DNA of 64,000 bases from NCBI RefSeq assembly GCF_003013395.1, contig NZ_PXZM01000013.1, forward strand, positions 1 through 64,000, read 5' to 3'. A model generated the notes under the pieces. That model was given only the letters and a program-made list of their open reading frames with translations. It was not told where the DNA came from and did no database searches. This DNA comes from Brevibacillus fortis. GTDB lineage: Bacteria; Bacillota; Bacilli; Brevibacillales; Brevibacillaceae. Positions 47,970-57,679 of the stretch are shown piece after piece (the first letter of the stretch is position 1; each line of letters starts with the position of its first letter). Position numbers and translations under genes: made by a program.

Positions 47970-48857
47970 CTATTTGAAATCGGCCATTACCTTTCTCAAT
48001 CCATCCTCCAGCTTCACTTGAGGATTCCACCCTAGTGCTTGCAGCAGTCGAATATCTGCTTGTGAATGCATGATTTCCAAGTCTTTATAAGCAATCGATC
48101 CGAACTTCAGGACCGTTCTTGATTGGGTCATCTGATGAGCCAGTTCTGTAAACGCTCGGATCGAGGTAGCACTACCTGTCCCCACCTGGTATTCAGTAAA
48201 TCCAGCAGGTAGATGGGCAGTATGCGCCAACAGCACGCGGAAGGCAGAAACTACATCATCCACATAGATAAAGTCCCTTGTTTGCTTTCCTTCTGTCAGC
48301 CTTAGTTCAGGCTGATTTTCGAGACAGCTTTTGATGACAGAAGGGACAAATTTATTCGCACTGTCATAGGGACCATACATATGCTCCAGCCTGACGTTGA
48401 TGAATGGCAGGGAAGTCGTTTCTGCTAGACATTTACCCCATTCTCTAAACTGACGCTTCGTCAAATTGTATGGTTGTAGATGGCTGGATAATCGGACGGG
48501 CGCACTGGAAAACGTATCTGTATTCAGAAAAACAGGGGTGCCAGAGCGCATGCCCACATCCAGTAGCTTCAGCGGAAAGCTCACATTGGCCTCTACCATC
48601 ACGGCATTGCTCTCGTTGTTTCGTCCATAACAGGTTGCCGTATGGATGATCGCATCGATTCTCCCCTGCTCGAAAAAAGGAGCTTCCCATTGCCCGCGAT
48701 CCGTATCATACGGAATCAAATCAGGTAAAATGTCTTGGATACGCGAGCAATCGGAGGTGCTCCTTTTCAAAATGATGATGGTATGTCCGTCCCGCCGCAG
48801 CGCTTTTACGAGCTGGCTTCCGAGAAAGCCTGTCGCGCCGGTCACAAGTATCTTCAT
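47970..48857 (-). CDS. NAD(P)-dependent sugar-nucleotide reductase/epimerase
   Basis: A 295-residue extended short-chain dehydrogenase with VTGATGFLGSQLVKAL, LNTDTFSS in place of the usual Ser/Thr block, YNLTKRQFREW (Tyr-x3-Lys) and TRDFIYVDDVVSAF. It is the last gene of the leftward run, behind rfbG and rfbF. It most likely reduces or epimerises CDP-4-keto-6-deoxyglucose, comparable to CDP-abequose/paratose-type reductases. No 3-dehydrase (ddhC/rfbH) gene is present, so the product would be a CDP-6-deoxyhexose rather than a dideoxyhexose. Exact stereochemistry cannot be read from sequence. Confidence 0.75.
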   Translation of the reverse strand: MKILVTGATGFLGSQLVKALRRDGHTIIILKRSTSDCSRIQDILPDLIPYDTDRGQWEAPFFEQGRIDAIIHTATCYGRNNESNAVMVEANVSFPLKLLDVGMRSGTPVFLNTDTFSSAPVRLSSHLQPYNLTKRQFREWGKCLAETTSLPFINVRLEHMYGPYDSANKFVPSVIKSCLENQPELRLTEGKQTRDFIYVDDVVSAFRVLLAHTAHLPAGFTEYQVGTGSATSIRAFTELAHQMTQSRTVLKFGSIAYKDLEIMHSQADIRLLQALGWNPQVKLEDGLRKVMADFK

Positions 48858-48893
48858 TCGGGATCGCTCCCCTTCACCTGCTTGGCTCTCTTT

Positions 48894-49505
48894 TTATATC
48901 CAGTTCAAGTCGATGTTGTGAATTTGTTTTTCTTGCATGACCCTCCGAAAGTGATCGGCTTTCGTTTTCAAGTCTTCGATGAGCCATTCATGATTTTCTA
49001 CGACGATTTTTTCTATTTGCAGGTGTAAATTTTGCTCTACGATTTTTTCGAGCAGTTCAAATTCTGCCCCCTCGATATCTATTTTGATTAATTTGATCGG
49101 ACGATTGAGCCTTTGGATGAACTGGGTCAAATCGATTACCTCTACCTCTACATACTTATTAGGATTCGTTACTGGATGATTGTTCAAAAGAGAAGAAGCA
49201 TAAGCAGCCCCTGCCGGATCAGTATGGTAAAGATCATGCAAATGCAAGCGCAGCTTGTCGTTTTTATGCCAAACCGCTTTGTTTATACATACGACATTAG
49301 GGTATGAGCCAACCCTTTTTTTCAATTCCTCAAATACGTATGGATTCGGTTCAAACGCAAAGACGAGGGCACCTTTATCCGCCATTTTTTGCGTAATGAC
49401 CCCGTAATTTGCCCCACAATCGATAGTGATGTCGCCGCATCCAATTGGAGAAAAAACTTCTTCGCTGTTTTCGTTTAATTCGCCCACTCCTGCTTCCTCC
49501 TTCAT
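48894..49505 (-). CDS. FkbM-family methyltransferase
   Basis: A 203-residue methyltransferase from the ATG at 49505, which overlaps the rfbF stop (ATGA). An ATG at 49523 with AAAGG close before it is the alternative. It has the FkbM core: ITIDCGANYGVITQKMADKG, VFAFEPNPYVFEEL, VCINKAVWHKNDKLRL, and IKLIKIDIEGAEFELLEKI. It probably O-methylates a sugar of the glycan. It is a second FkbM protein besides the C-terminal half of 46478-47917. The chain lies in the leftward run between rfbF and the reductase. Confidence 0.85.
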   Translation of the reverse strand: MKEEAGVGELNENSEEVFSPIGCGDITIDCGANYGVITQKMADKGALVFAFEPNPYVFEELKKRVGSYPNVVCINKAVWHKNDKLRLHLHDLYHTDPAGAAYASSLLNNHPVTNPNKYVEVEVIDLTQFIQRLNRPIKLIKIDIEGAEFELLEKIVEQNLHLQIEKIVVENHEWLIEDLKTKADHFRRVMQEKQIHNIDLNWI

Positions 49506-50281
49506 GTTCGGCTGGTTGCCCATGCTGCCTTTCCGGATTTCCACAGTTCTTCCAAGTAGTTTTTATCTCTAAGCGTATCCATTGGATGCCAAAAACCGGT
49601 ATGCTTGAAGGCCATCAGTTGATTTTCCTTTGCCAAGCTCTCCAGCGGCTCTTTTTCCAATACCGTCTCATCACCCGCAATATAGTCAAATACGCCCGGC
49701 TCCATGACAAAAAAACCAGCATTAATCCACCCGCCATCCCCTTTTGGCTTCTCTTGGAATCCTGTTACGGTATTCCCATTGGTAATATCCAATGCTCCGA
49801 ATCGGCCTGGCGGTTGGGTCGTGGTGATCGTTGCGAGTTTTTTATGCGCACGATGAAATTGAACCAGCTTTTCAATATCAATGTCGGATAAGCCATCTCC
49901 ATACGTCAGCATGAATGTTTCTTCTCCCACATATTTTTGTATTCGCTTCACTCTTCCAGCTGTTCCTGTGTCTTTCCCCGTATCAATCAATGTGACTCGC
50001 CACGGAGCAGCATTGTGGTTGTGGAAAGTGACCTGATTGTCGTTACGAAAATCAAACGTCACATCAGAATGGTGAAGGAAATAGTGCGCGAAGTACTCCT
50101 TGATCATATAGCCTTTGTACCCGAGACAGATGATGAAATCATAGAAACCATACTTGGAATAAATGGACATGATATGACAAATGATGGGCCAATCACCGAT
50201 CTCAATGAGCGGCTTCGGACGAAGATGCGTTTCTTCTCCAATGCGCGTGCCATACCCTCCTGCTAGAATGACGACTTTCAT
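49502..50281 (-). CDS. rfbF: Glucose-1-phosphate cytidylyltransferase
   Basis: A 259-residue nucleotidyltransferase producing CDP-glucose from CTP and glucose-1-P. Signature VILAGGYGTRIGEETHLRPKPLIEIG, FIICLGYKGYMIKEYF, the RVTLIDTGKDTGTAGRVKR block and LTYGDGLSDIDI are specific to RfbF. It ends with GFWHPMDTLRDKNYLEELW. Length is normal. It is co-transcribed with rfbG (23-base gap). It commits glucose-1-P made by the mutase at 39242-40987 to the CDP branch. Confidence 0.95.
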   Translation of the reverse strand: MKVVILAGGYGTRIGEETHLRPKPLIEIGDWPIICHIMSIYSKYGFYDFIICLGYKGYMIKEYFAHYFLHHSDVTFDFRNDNQVTFHNHNAAPWRVTLIDTGKDTGTAGRVKRIQKYVGEETFMLTYGDGLSDIDIEKLVQFHRAHKKLATITTTQPPGRFGALDITNGNTVTGFQEKPKGDGGWINAGFFVMEPGVFDYIAGDETVLEKEPLESLAKENQLMAFKHTGFWHPMDTLRDKNYLEELWKSGKAAWATSRT

Positions 50282-50304
50282 TGGCTGCCCTCCTTCCTAG
50301 TTGT

Positions 50305-51396
50305 TCACTTGGCCCTATCTGAATACGCTGTGATTTGGTCCAAACAGATCTCCCTTACGTCTTGCTTTTGCTCATAAGCCTTATGCCAAGAAATGATACT
50401 GTCCAAGGTCTGTTCGAGCGACCACTTGGGCATCCAGCCTACTACGCTTTTTGCTTTGGAACAGTCCAGCTTCAAATACTGGGCTTCGTGCCATTGTGAA
50501 TCGGTTCGTTCTGTTTCAAAGCTGGCCCCAGCTCCCCATCGCTCACACAATTGCTGGACGATCCACTCTACCGATTTGGCATCATCGTCATTCGGACCAA
50601 AATTCCAGCTCTGCGCGTAATCCTTGCCATTCCGCCACATTTTTTCAGCGAGCATCAAATACCCTTTCAATGGCTCAAGGACGTGCTGCCACGGTCGAAT
50701 CGCGTTTGGATTTCGGATGATGATTTTCTCTCCCTTTATCAAGGCACTCAGGCAATCCGGTATCAGGCGATCAAGAGCCCAATCACCGCCGCCTATCACA
50801 TTGCCTGCTCGTGCTGAAGCAATCGCTACACCATGCTGGTGATACTGGTCGGGGTGAAAAAAAGCATTGCGATAGGAGGCAGTCACTTGCTCCGAACATG
50901 CTTTGCTGTTGGAGTACGGGTCATAGCCGCCCAACACATCCTGCTCACGGTACCCCCACACCCACTCCCGATTTTCGTAAACCTTATCCGTCGTAACATT
51001 GATGATTGCTTTAATTTTCATTCCATTTTGCACAGCTACTCTCGCCGCTTCGAGTACATTCACCGTACCCATGACATTGATTTCGTAGGTTTCCGCCGGA
51101 TATTGATACGACAAACGCACCAGCGGCTGAGCAGCCATATGGATGATGATATCCGGGTTTGCTTGGTTGATGGCTTTTTGAACACTTTCCTTCGACCTGA
51201 CATCATCGATGATCGAATCAACCAATGTGCTGATCTGGGCACACTCAAAAATACTCGGATTTGTCGGAGGCGACAGCGCATACCCTGTCACCTTCGCCCC
51301 TAAGCCATGCAGCCATAAGCATAGCCATGCCCCTTTGAACCCCGTATGACCTGTAATCAACACTTTTTTGTCTCGCCAGAATGCTGGATCAATCAT
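50305..51396 (-). CDS. rfbG: CDP-glucose 4,6-dehydratase
   Basis: A 363-residue dehydratase making CDP-4-keto-6-deoxyglucose. It has VLITGHTGFKGAWLCLWL, HMAAQPLVRLSYQYP, TTDKVYEN, GYDPYSNSKACSEQVTASYR (Tyr-x3-Lys) and ARAGNVIGGGDWALDRLIPD, all typical. The ATG at 51396 lies inside the end of manC (8-base overlap), so translation is coupled; the frame extends 7 codons further without need. Confidence 0.94.
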   Translation of the reverse strand: MIDPAFWRDKKVLITGHTGFKGAWLCLWLHGLGAKVTGYALSPPTNPSIFECAQISTLVDSIIDDVRSKESVQKAINQANPDIIIHMAAQPLVRLSYQYPAETYEINVMGTVNVLEAARVAVQNGMKIKAIINVTTDKVYENREWVWGYREQDVLGGYDPYSNSKACSEQVTASYRNAFFHPDQYHQHGVAIASARAGNVIGGGDWALDRLIPDCLSALIKGEKIIIRNPNAIRPWQHVLEPLKGYLMLAEKMWRNGKDYAQSWNFGPNDDDAKSVEWIVQQLCERWGAGASFETERTDSQWHEAQYLKLDCSKAKSVVGWMPKWSLEQTLDSIISWHKAYEQKQDVREICLDQITAYSDRAK

Positions 51397-52792
51397 TGTG
51401 ATCACCGTGCTTCCCAATCTGCTCCAGAATCGCTGACCACGTCATTCCGAGTCGAACGATATCTTCTTCCACCAACCGACTTCCCATCTGTACTTCGATG
51501 AATTCCAGCTCATTCGTTGCTTTGATTGCATGTTTGGCCCCTACCGGAATCTGCAATACGTCACCTGGACCAACCTGGCGCAGCTGATCATCCAAAATGA
51601 ACTCACCGCAGCCCTCTACGATCATCCAAACTTCGCTACGGTGGTGATGGTACTGATAGCTCAAATTTTTCCCAGCGTGTATATGAATCCTTTTCGTTAA
51701 TACCTCTACGTCGTCTTCATTCTTTTGAAAATGCATAACCTGATACCATCCCCAGCGCCGCTCTTCATACATTGGGCGCTTTGTCCAATCCAAAGCCAAA
51801 TTTTTGACCATATGACTTTGTTCCTTGGAAGAAACGAGGATGCCATCCGGACTGGCTGCCACGATCATATCCGATAGACCGATGGACACGATAGGTATGT
51901 CCAATTCGTTGATAACATGTGTATTCGTGCAACTCACATCAAGCAACACCTTACCGATCGCATTCCCGCTCATTTCTTCCGTGAGCGTATTCCATGTCCC
52001 CAGGTCCTTCCAGTCTCCGTCATACGGGAGAACGACTACTTTCTCTGCCTTTTCTACGATCTCATAGTCAAAGCTGATGGCAGGCATTTGGCTATATTGC
52101 TCAAGCATGCGGTTGTATTCAGTAGGCAATCCTTTTTGCTCCAATGCGCGAATCAGATAGCCCAATCGAAAAGCAAAAATTCCACAATTCCACAGGGCCT
52201 TCTTTTCTACTAAATCCTGCGCTTGCTCAAGTGACGGCTTTTCTTTGAAGCTTTTTACTTTTTGATAGGCATGAGACCTTTTCCCCAGATCCGATTCTGA
52301 TTCTGGATGTGGAACAATATAACCGTATTTCGTAGATGGATACGTAGGTTTTACTCCGATTAATGCGAGATTCGCGCCTGATCTGAGTATGACGTTCTCC
52401 AGCTCCTTGATCCTGTCCATGAATCGATCCTCAACAAATGGATCAACAGGCATGATGGCTATGACCTCATCCGGGTCCATTGTCAAAGCAGAGTAGAGAT
52501 AGGTCACCGCTAGTGCAATGGCAGGGAAGGTATCCCTTTTTTCCGGCTCCACGATCAAGGGAACGCCTTCACCTAGTTGGCTTTGGAGCAAATCAACATG
52601 CGATCGGCCTGTTGAAATATAAACAGGCTCCGACCAATTGCGCGAGGCCAGCTGTCTCCATACTCGTTGAACCATCGCCTCTGGTTGGTCATGTGCATTG
52701 CGTATCAGCTTCAAGAACTGTTTGGACCTGACATCATTGGAGAGCGGCCACAGCCTTTTCCCTGAACCACCCGATAGTAATATCAGTTTCAC
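51389..52792 (-). CDS. manC: Mannose-1-phosphate guanylyltransferase / mannose-6-phosphate isomerase
   Basis: A type II bifunctional enzyme, 467 residues from the GTG at 52792 (AGAGG 8 bases upstream; a GTG at 52801 overlaps that box). The N-terminal GDP-mannose pyrophosphorylase domain has ILLSGGSGKRLWPLSNDVRSKQFLKL, IMPVDPFVED, VKSFKEKPS and WNCGIFAFRLGYLI. The C-terminal cupin isomerase domain has LSYQYHHHRSEVWMIVEG and VPVGAKHAI-like IPVGAKHAIKATNELEFIEVQ. It supplies GDP-mannose for gmd. Confidence 0.94.
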   Translation of the reverse strand: MKLILLSGGSGKRLWPLSNDVRSKQFLKLIRNAHDQPEAMVQRVWRQLASRNWSEPVYISTGRSHVDLLQSQLGEGVPLIVEPEKRDTFPAIALAVTYLYSALTMDPDEVIAIMPVDPFVEDRFMDRIKELENVILRSGANLALIGVKPTYPSTKYGYIVPHPESESDLGKRSHAYQKVKSFKEKPSLEQAQDLVEKKALWNCGIFAFRLGYLIRALEQKGLPTEYNRMLEQYSQMPAISFDYEIVEKAEKVVVLPYDGDWKDLGTWNTLTEEMSGNAIGKVLLDVSCTNTHVINELDIPIVSIGLSDMIVAASPDGILVSSKEQSHMVKNLALDWTKRPMYEERRWGWYQVMHFQKNEDDVEVLTKRIHIHAGKNLSYQYHHHRSEVWMIVEGCGEFILDDQLRQVGPGDVLQIPVGAKHAIKATNELEFIEVQMGSRLVEEDIVRLGMTWSAILEQIGKHGDHND

Positions 52793-52904
52793 CCAGGCCA
52801 CCTCTATCCGTTTATCGTGTTGTATGCACCATCTTATGCGTTTGTCGTAGTGGATGCTCTATGGTCCAATGAAAATGGTCGAATAACACGAGAATGATAG
52901 AAGC

Positions 52905-53750
52905 CTATAAAAACCGAATCCAACGATTGGACATGTAATCGAAAATGTAAGAACCTGTTTGGGGGAGATAGGGAGCTGTGAAAAACTTCATATGGTGCTT
53001 CGTGTATCCTTGAAAATGAAGAGAAAATAGCGGCAGATATAGACTCGTTGCCTTATCCTTGCAGCATAGGGCACCATTGATCGAGTAAATTTTCTTAAAC
53101 CCATACAAATTCTCCACCGAAGCAGACTGCTGAATATTGCCGTCAATAAAGCCATCATGAAACAAGCCGTTCGTAATTTGGTAATTCTTCAATTGTTCAA
53201 GAAATAGCAAGGCCAGCACCATATCTGTAATTAAAGGCTGATTGAATCTTACGTGATCCTTTCTTCGCATCGTGTAATGGATGACTTTGGCGAATGCAAT
53301 CGGATTTGCAAACTGAGACGTCATGAACTCGCAAAATTGTTCTAGATTTTGACTATCTACGAAATTGGTCCATACGAATTCCATCATAAAGTTGTCAAAG
53401 CGCGGATGGTTCACGTCGGTAAACAGCATGACATCTGTATCGATATAACAGCATTTCGGAATCTGATGCTTTTTCATAAACGCCAACAAAATAAACCATC
53501 TTTGAAAACAAAACCGATTGTACTCATAGGGCATGAAATGAATATGTTTATAGACTCTTGTCATTTCGACAGCGGCATACATGTAATCATCTATCATCTC
53601 GTGAACGATGCCATTCGTAGCATACCTTCTGTTTCCTCCATTCCCTATTAAAAAGACGGGCGAATGGGGGTTGCTTCTTTTCGCTTGCTGCAAGCTGTAT
53701 GTGAGATATTCATCGTCCCCGCGATGGATGATCACAATGGGTAAGGCCAT
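52905..53750 (-). CDS. Glycosyltransferase-like protein with DxD motif (paralogue B)
   Basis: A 281-residue paralogue of 41123-41983. It shares LPIVIIHRGDDEY, VFLIGNGGNRRY, YNRFCFQRWFILLAF, CCYIDTDVMLFTDV (DxD) and LHFQGYTKHH near the end. It starts at ATG 53750 behind AAAAAGGAGG. It leads the leftward run of manC, rfbG, rfbF, FkbM and reductase genes. The two copies head or nearly head two opposed operons, so an inverted duplication and divergence is likely. Donor and acceptor are unknown. Confidence 0.7.
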   Translation of the reverse strand: MALPIVIIHRGDDEYLTYSLQQAKRSNPHSPVFLIGNGGNRRYATNGIVHEMIDDYMYAAVEMTRVYKHIHFMPYEYNRFCFQRWFILLAFMKKHQIPKCCYIDTDVMLFTDVNHPRFDNFMMEFVWTNFVDSQNLEQFCEFMTSQFANPIAFAKVIHYTMRRKDHVRFNQPLITDMVLALLFLEQLKNYQITNGLFHDGFIDGNIQQSASVENLYGFKKIYSINGALCCKDKATSLYLPLFSLHFQGYTKHHMKFFTAPYLPQTGSYIFDYMSNRWIRFL

Positions 53751-53957
53751 ACTCTTTCCGCCTCCTTTTTCTCCCCATACTTTATGTATGTGACAGACAA
53801 CGAGAAACGGGCATATGCCTTTTTTCCGAAAACCTGCTTGTTACCAAGCAACTTTACACCTGCTTGGGACGAAATTAATGCATTTATATCATTCCCCCCA
53901 GCACTGTCCGAACATATCGTAAAAGGCGAGCACTCTCCAATGAAGGGGGACATGTCG

Positions 53958-54806
53958 ATGGGAAGATTTTGGACAGATCAAGAAATCCTCGATGAGATCA
54001 ACAAACGGCGATGGTACCATAAAATCGCGCTGCGACCCGGTATTGTCACTCCCGGGATTACGCTTCTGGAAAATGTATGGAATATGACCCGACAATCCAG
54101 AGAATATATCCAGTATTCGGGGAAACGCGTCCTAGATCTCGCTAGCTTTGACGGGATGTGGGCTTTTGAAGCGGAGCAACGAGGGGCAAATCTTGTCGTG
54201 GCTACGGACTGTATGCAGCCTCTCTATTTGAATTTTGAGTTTTGCAAGAACATCCTGCAAAGCAAAGTTTTGCCGTTGTACAATACCAGCCCTTATAAAC
54301 TATGGGAAGGGCTGCAAGTATTGCTGATGGACGATTTTATAGAACCACTGCTGTTCCCTCAGCAAATTCGGCACAATCAATTTGATGTCGTCCAGCATCT
54401 TGGTCTGCTCTATCATCTGCGCGATCCAATGTGGACATTGTCGCAATGCCGAAGCGTGATTAAACCAGGTGGGCATCTCTTGTTGGAAACTGCCTGTATT
54501 TTGGATACGAACCAATCGATCATGGTCTACAACGGAGCTCCTGGACAAATGAACCGGATTTACAAGGACGATACCACTTGGTGGTTGCCGTCCGTACTTT
54601 GCATTGAAGAAATGCTGAAGGGCACACTGTTTGAAGTCATTCCTGAATCGGTTCGGACCATCCACTCCGGCAGAGCAAACAATTACGACGCCGGTCGTAT
54701 CAGCCTCGTGGCAAAAGCCATTCCTGGCAGCGCGATCGACCATAACTGTCACGCGGAATTGCTCCGTATATTCCGCAATCCAGGGATCGTTCCGGACTAC
54801 CTGTAA
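53958..54806 (+). CDS. Class I SAM-dependent methyltransferase
   Basis: A 282-residue protein. I choose ATG 53958 because AAGGGGG is 8 bases upstream. The frame is open from 53784 (340 codons), but the extra N-terminus lacks a better site. SAM-binding motif I is VLDLASFDGMWAFEAEQRGA, motif II VATDCM, then FDVVQHLGLLYHLRDPMWTLSQ and IKPGGHLLLET, as in DUF1698/CmoB-like and sugar methyltransferases. It is divergent from the leftward glycan run and closed by a strong terminator. Probably it modifies a glycan sugar or its lipid/protein carrier. Confidence 0.82.
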   Translation: MGRFWTDQEILDEINKRRWYHKIALRPGIVTPGITLLENVWNMTRQSREYIQYSGKRVLDLASFDGMWAFEAEQRGANLVVATDCMQPLYLNFEFCKNILQSKVLPLYNTSPYKLWEGLQVLLMDDFIEPLLFPQQIRHNQFDVVQHLGLLYHLRDPMWTLSQCRSVIKPGGHLLLETACILDTNQSIMVYNGAPGQMNRIYKDDTTWWLPSVLCIEEMLKGTLFEVIPESVRTIHSGRANNYDAGRISLVAKAIPGSAIDHNCHAELLRIFRNPGIVPDYL

Positions 54807-54821
54807 TATCCGGTAAAAATG

Positions 54822-54863
54822 AAATCGGGTGCACAAGATCAACGATGCTTGTGTACCCGATTT
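54822..54863 (+). terminator. Strong Rho-independent terminator
   Basis: AAATCGGGTGCACAAG (54822-54837) pairs with CTTGTGTACCCGATTT (54848-54863) with a single wobble. The stem ends in TTTT. It follows the methyltransferase gene. Confidence 0.88.
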
Positions 54864-54929
54864 TCCATTCTTTCATAGTCTGATGGTAGTGCATGCATTT
54901 TTTATGATGGAAAGATGGGAGTGAATCTC

Positions 54930-56117
54930 GTGTCCCACTCACAGCAACCATTAGTGAGTATCATTACCCCCTCTTACAACCAAGGCCGGTTTATTCGTGA
55001 GACAATAAATAGCATATTGACCCAGGACTATGCAAACCTTGAGCATATCGTGGTAGATGGAGGCTCGACTGACGATACGCTCTCCATCTTGCAAGAATAT
55101 GCACAAAAAGATCCGCGCTTCCGTTTTATTAGTGAACCGGATCGCGGACAGTCTCATGCGCTTAACAAAGGGTTGGCGTTGGCAAGAGGGGAAATCATTG
55201 GCTGGCTGAATTCAGACGACACCTATGTACCCGGCGCCATTTTGAAGGCTGTTCACGCTTTTGCGAGTAACCCGGCCTGGGGAATGCTTCATGGCAATTG
55301 CTATGTGATCAATGAGTATGGTCAAGTATCCACCAGCTATCCGTCAGAACAGGCTGATTCCAAGAAGTTGTATCAGAGCTGCGTGATTTGCCAGCCATCC
55401 GCTTTCATCAGAGCCCACGTCTTCAGGCACATGGGGGGCGTTGATGAAAAATTGCAATTTTGCATGGATTACGACCTGTGGATGCGCATTGCCAAATTTT
55501 ACCCCATCGGTTATCTGCCCCAGTATTTAGGAAATGCTCGAATCCACACGGCGTGCAAATCAGCTACCAAATGGCATTCCGTCGGCGTACCAGAAGTTTT
55601 ACGATCTCTTGCGAAAAATTATTCATCCATACCCAGCCATTGGATTTCGTACGTTCCACAATACAAAGGCATGGGGGTACTCGACCTGTTGCGGATCTAT
55701 AAGTCCTTCCCATCCAATACAGCCCGAATCACAAGTATGAATCGGGGGATGGACTTGTGGGCGCCCCCTGTACTGCGCGCGATTGTAGAATCGGACCCTT
55801 CTGCACCTGCGCAAATGTTGTTAGTAAAGGGAAAAGTCCCTGGTTCCCCCGTAAAATTGCCGAAGCCATTTGTTTTGACTGCGCTTGTGAATGGCATAAA
55901 TGTAAAAAGTTTTACTGTTGATAAACCCACCTTTGCCCTCGAAATTCCACTCGATCCGAATGCCACGACGCTTCGTGTGGACATCGCTTCTTCCAGTGTC
56001 GGTTTACCGAGCACCCCTCAGGTCCAACAAAGAATTGCAGGGGGATACATGGCAGAAGAGATTATCCCTCTTTCCTATGACGAAGTGATCGTGTACAAAG
56101 CTTTTTCGAGGAGCTAA
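54930..56117 (+). CDS. Family 2 glycosyltransferase with extra C-terminal domain (B)
   Basis: A 395-residue protein from the GTG at 54930 (GGGAG 8 bases upstream; ATG 54915 is the alternative). GT2 motifs are VSIITPSYNQGRFIRETINSILTQDY, IVVDGGSTDDT, EPDRGQSHALNKGLALARGEIIGWLNSDDTY and FCMDYDLWMRIAKFYP. It is a close paralogue of 43125-44360 and carries the same C-terminal beta-rich module (MLLVKG, VNGINVKSFTVDKPTFALEIPL, AEEIIPLSYDE). It is followed after 8 bases by the convergent DUF1360 gene. Confidence 0.87.
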   Translation: MSHSQQPLVSIITPSYNQGRFIRETINSILTQDYANLEHIVVDGGSTDDTLSILQEYAQKDPRFRFISEPDRGQSHALNKGLALARGEIIGWLNSDDTYVPGAILKAVHAFASNPAWGMLHGNCYVINEYGQVSTSYPSEQADSKKLYQSCVICQPSAFIRAHVFRHMGGVDEKLQFCMDYDLWMRIAKFYPIGYLPQYLGNARIHTACKSATKWHSVGVPEVLRSLAKNYSSIPSHWISYVPQYKGMGVLDLLRIYKSFPSNTARITSMNRGMDLWAPPVLRAIVESDPSAPAQMLLVKGKVPGSPVKLPKPFVLTALVNGINVKSFTVDKPTFALEIPLDPNATTLRVDIASSSVGLPSTPQVQQRIAGGYMAEEIIPLSYDEVIVYKAFSRS

Positions 56118-56125
56118 CCTCTTAC

Positions 56126-56473
56126 TTAATTCGAGTATAGCTTCGTCTCAATGACAGCCGCCGCTCCGGCTATGGCAAGCAGGAGCAACAAAGGATAGGC
56201 GGCTGGCACATACATATACAACCCAACGATCAAAGCGCCCACCCAAACTCCCATGCACCAATGGCAGCTCAACAATCTCCCTATCCATCGGCGCACCTTC
56301 CCGCCTTTAAAATGAAAGTCCCGAACCATTTGGCCCGACTCATCGGGTACATATACTACCTGGTAAAATGGGTTTCGCAGAAAAGACGTGATCTCATCAA
56401 AAACAATCAAATGCGTGAGACGAAAGCTTGCTAGCACGAGGATGATCAGGTCGATCCAAGAGAGGTCAAACAT
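56126..56473 (-). CDS. DUF1360 membrane protein
   Basis: A 115-residue protein starting at ATG 56473 behind GAGGTGGAGG. It has two hydrophobic spans at the C-terminus and one near the N-terminus (LIILVLASFRLTHLIVFDEI). The block LLSCHWCMGVWVG with its two Cys is the DUF1360 hallmark found in spore-forming Bacilli, where members such as YjcA are sporulation-associated. Molecular function is unknown. It is convergent with the glycosyltransferase gene and divergent from the CAP-domain gene. Confidence 0.82.
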   Translation of the reverse strand: MFDLSWIDLIILVLASFRLTHLIVFDEITSFLRNPFYQVVYVPDESGQMVRDFHFKGGKVRRWIGRLLSCHWCMGVWVGALIVGLYMYVPAAYPLLLLLAIAGAAAVIETKLYSN

Positions 56474-56568
56474 TCCACCTCCACCTCTTTCCAATATTTT
56501 GTGCTTTTCTCATTTGTTCCACATTTAGTACCATTGTGGTGCGACAAATCAGAGAAAGGCGTGATGAG

Positions 56569-57666
56569 ATGAATCGCAACATGAAGAAGATTGCAACTAT
56601 CCTTTCCCTGTCCGTCCTCGTTACCATGATCGGACAACCTGCATTTGCGAAAACAACCTTTACCTCTTTGAAAATAGGGATGAAAAACACGCGCGTACTT
56701 GAAGTGGAAAAGATGCTCGATGCGCTCAATTACGACTACAAGCTGGTAGTGGACAAGATCTACAACAGCAACACAGCTTATAACGTCAAAGCGTTCCAAA
56801 AAAAATACAAGCTCAAGCAAACAGGCATTGTAAACAAAGCTACTTACGATAAACTGAAGAGCGCGTACAAAGCACTCAATCAGAAACCGACTACACCACC
56901 AGTTACACCTTCCAAGCCCTCTGAGCCAAATGAGTCCAATGATTCCGTTACGTTGAAATTGGGTGCTAGCGGTGAACGCGTGAAGGAATTGCAAACGATG
57001 CTCGCTGGCCTCGGATACAAAGTAACCGCATCGGGACAATACGATGAATCTACGCGCTTTGCCGTCATGCTGTTCCAGTCGCGCAATAAACAACCGTTGA
57101 CTGGTGAAGCAGACGCCAAAACCTATACGGCGATTCAAACTCAATACAAAAACAATCCCGTACAGCCCAAACCAGATCCGAAGCCAACCGTCCCAACAAA
57201 TCCAACGCCTCCCATAACACCGGGTAAGCCTGAGCAACCACAAAAACCTGGTACTGGCACGCAAGTTCCGCTTCCCGCTGAATTGACTGCTGAGGAAAAA
57301 GAAATGGTTCAACTCGTGAATCAAGAGCGCACCAGCCGTGGGCTCGCACCTTATCAAGTGGACATGCAATTGGTGAAAGTTGCACGTGTGAAAGCCCAAG
57401 AGATGGTCAACAAAGGTTACTTTAGCCACACGTCTCCCACTTACGGCTCACCGTTTCAAATGATGGATACTTTTGGGATTCGCTATTTGGCTGCTGCTGA
57501 AAACATTGCCCAAAACTATTCTGTAAGCAGCGCCCATCAAATGTTCATGAATTCTTCCGGGCATAAAGCCAATATCATGAGTCCAACTTACGACTATGTA
57601 GCCATTGCTGTCGTAAATGGCGGTCCGCACGGAAAAACGTTCGTACAAATGTTCTTAAAAAAATAG
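56569..57666 (+). CDS. Secreted CAP-domain protein with two peptidoglycan-binding domains
   Basis: A 365-residue secreted protein from the ATG at 56569. The signal peptide is about residues 1-27 (ILSLSVLVTMIGQPAFA). Two PG_binding_1 domains follow (about 30-100: IGMKNTRVLEVEKMLDAL; about 125-195: LGASGERVKELQTMLAGLGY), joined by Pro-rich linkers. The C-terminal CAP/SCP domain of the YkwD type has LVNQERTSRGLAPYQVD, KGYFSHTSPTYGSPFQMM, AAENIAQNY and MFMNSSGHKANIMSP. It probably sits in the cell wall or spore cortex; a catalytic role is unproven for this family. Confidence 0.9.
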   Translation: MNRNMKKIATILSLSVLVTMIGQPAFAKTTFTSLKIGMKNTRVLEVEKMLDALNYDYKLVVDKIYNSNTAYNVKAFQKKYKLKQTGIVNKATYDKLKSAYKALNQKPTTPPVTPSKPSEPNESNDSVTLKLGASGERVKELQTMLAGLGYKVTASGQYDESTRFAVMLFQSRNKQPLTGEADAKTYTAIQTQYKNNPVQPKPDPKPTVPTNPTPPITPGKPEQPQKPGTGTQVPLPAELTAEEKEMVQLVNQERTSRGLAPYQVDMQLVKVARVKAQEMVNKGYFSHTSPTYGSPFQMMDTFGIRYLAAAENIAQNYSVSSAHQMFMNSSGHKANIMSPTYDYVAIAVVNGGPHGKTFVQMFLKK

Positions 57667-57679
57667 AAGCGCGGAACGG

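Noticed and set aside
56446..57429. 327-codon minus-strand frame opposite the CAP-domain gene
   Set aside because: It is a shadow of the CAP-domain gene, which has signal peptide, domains and terminator in the correct order.
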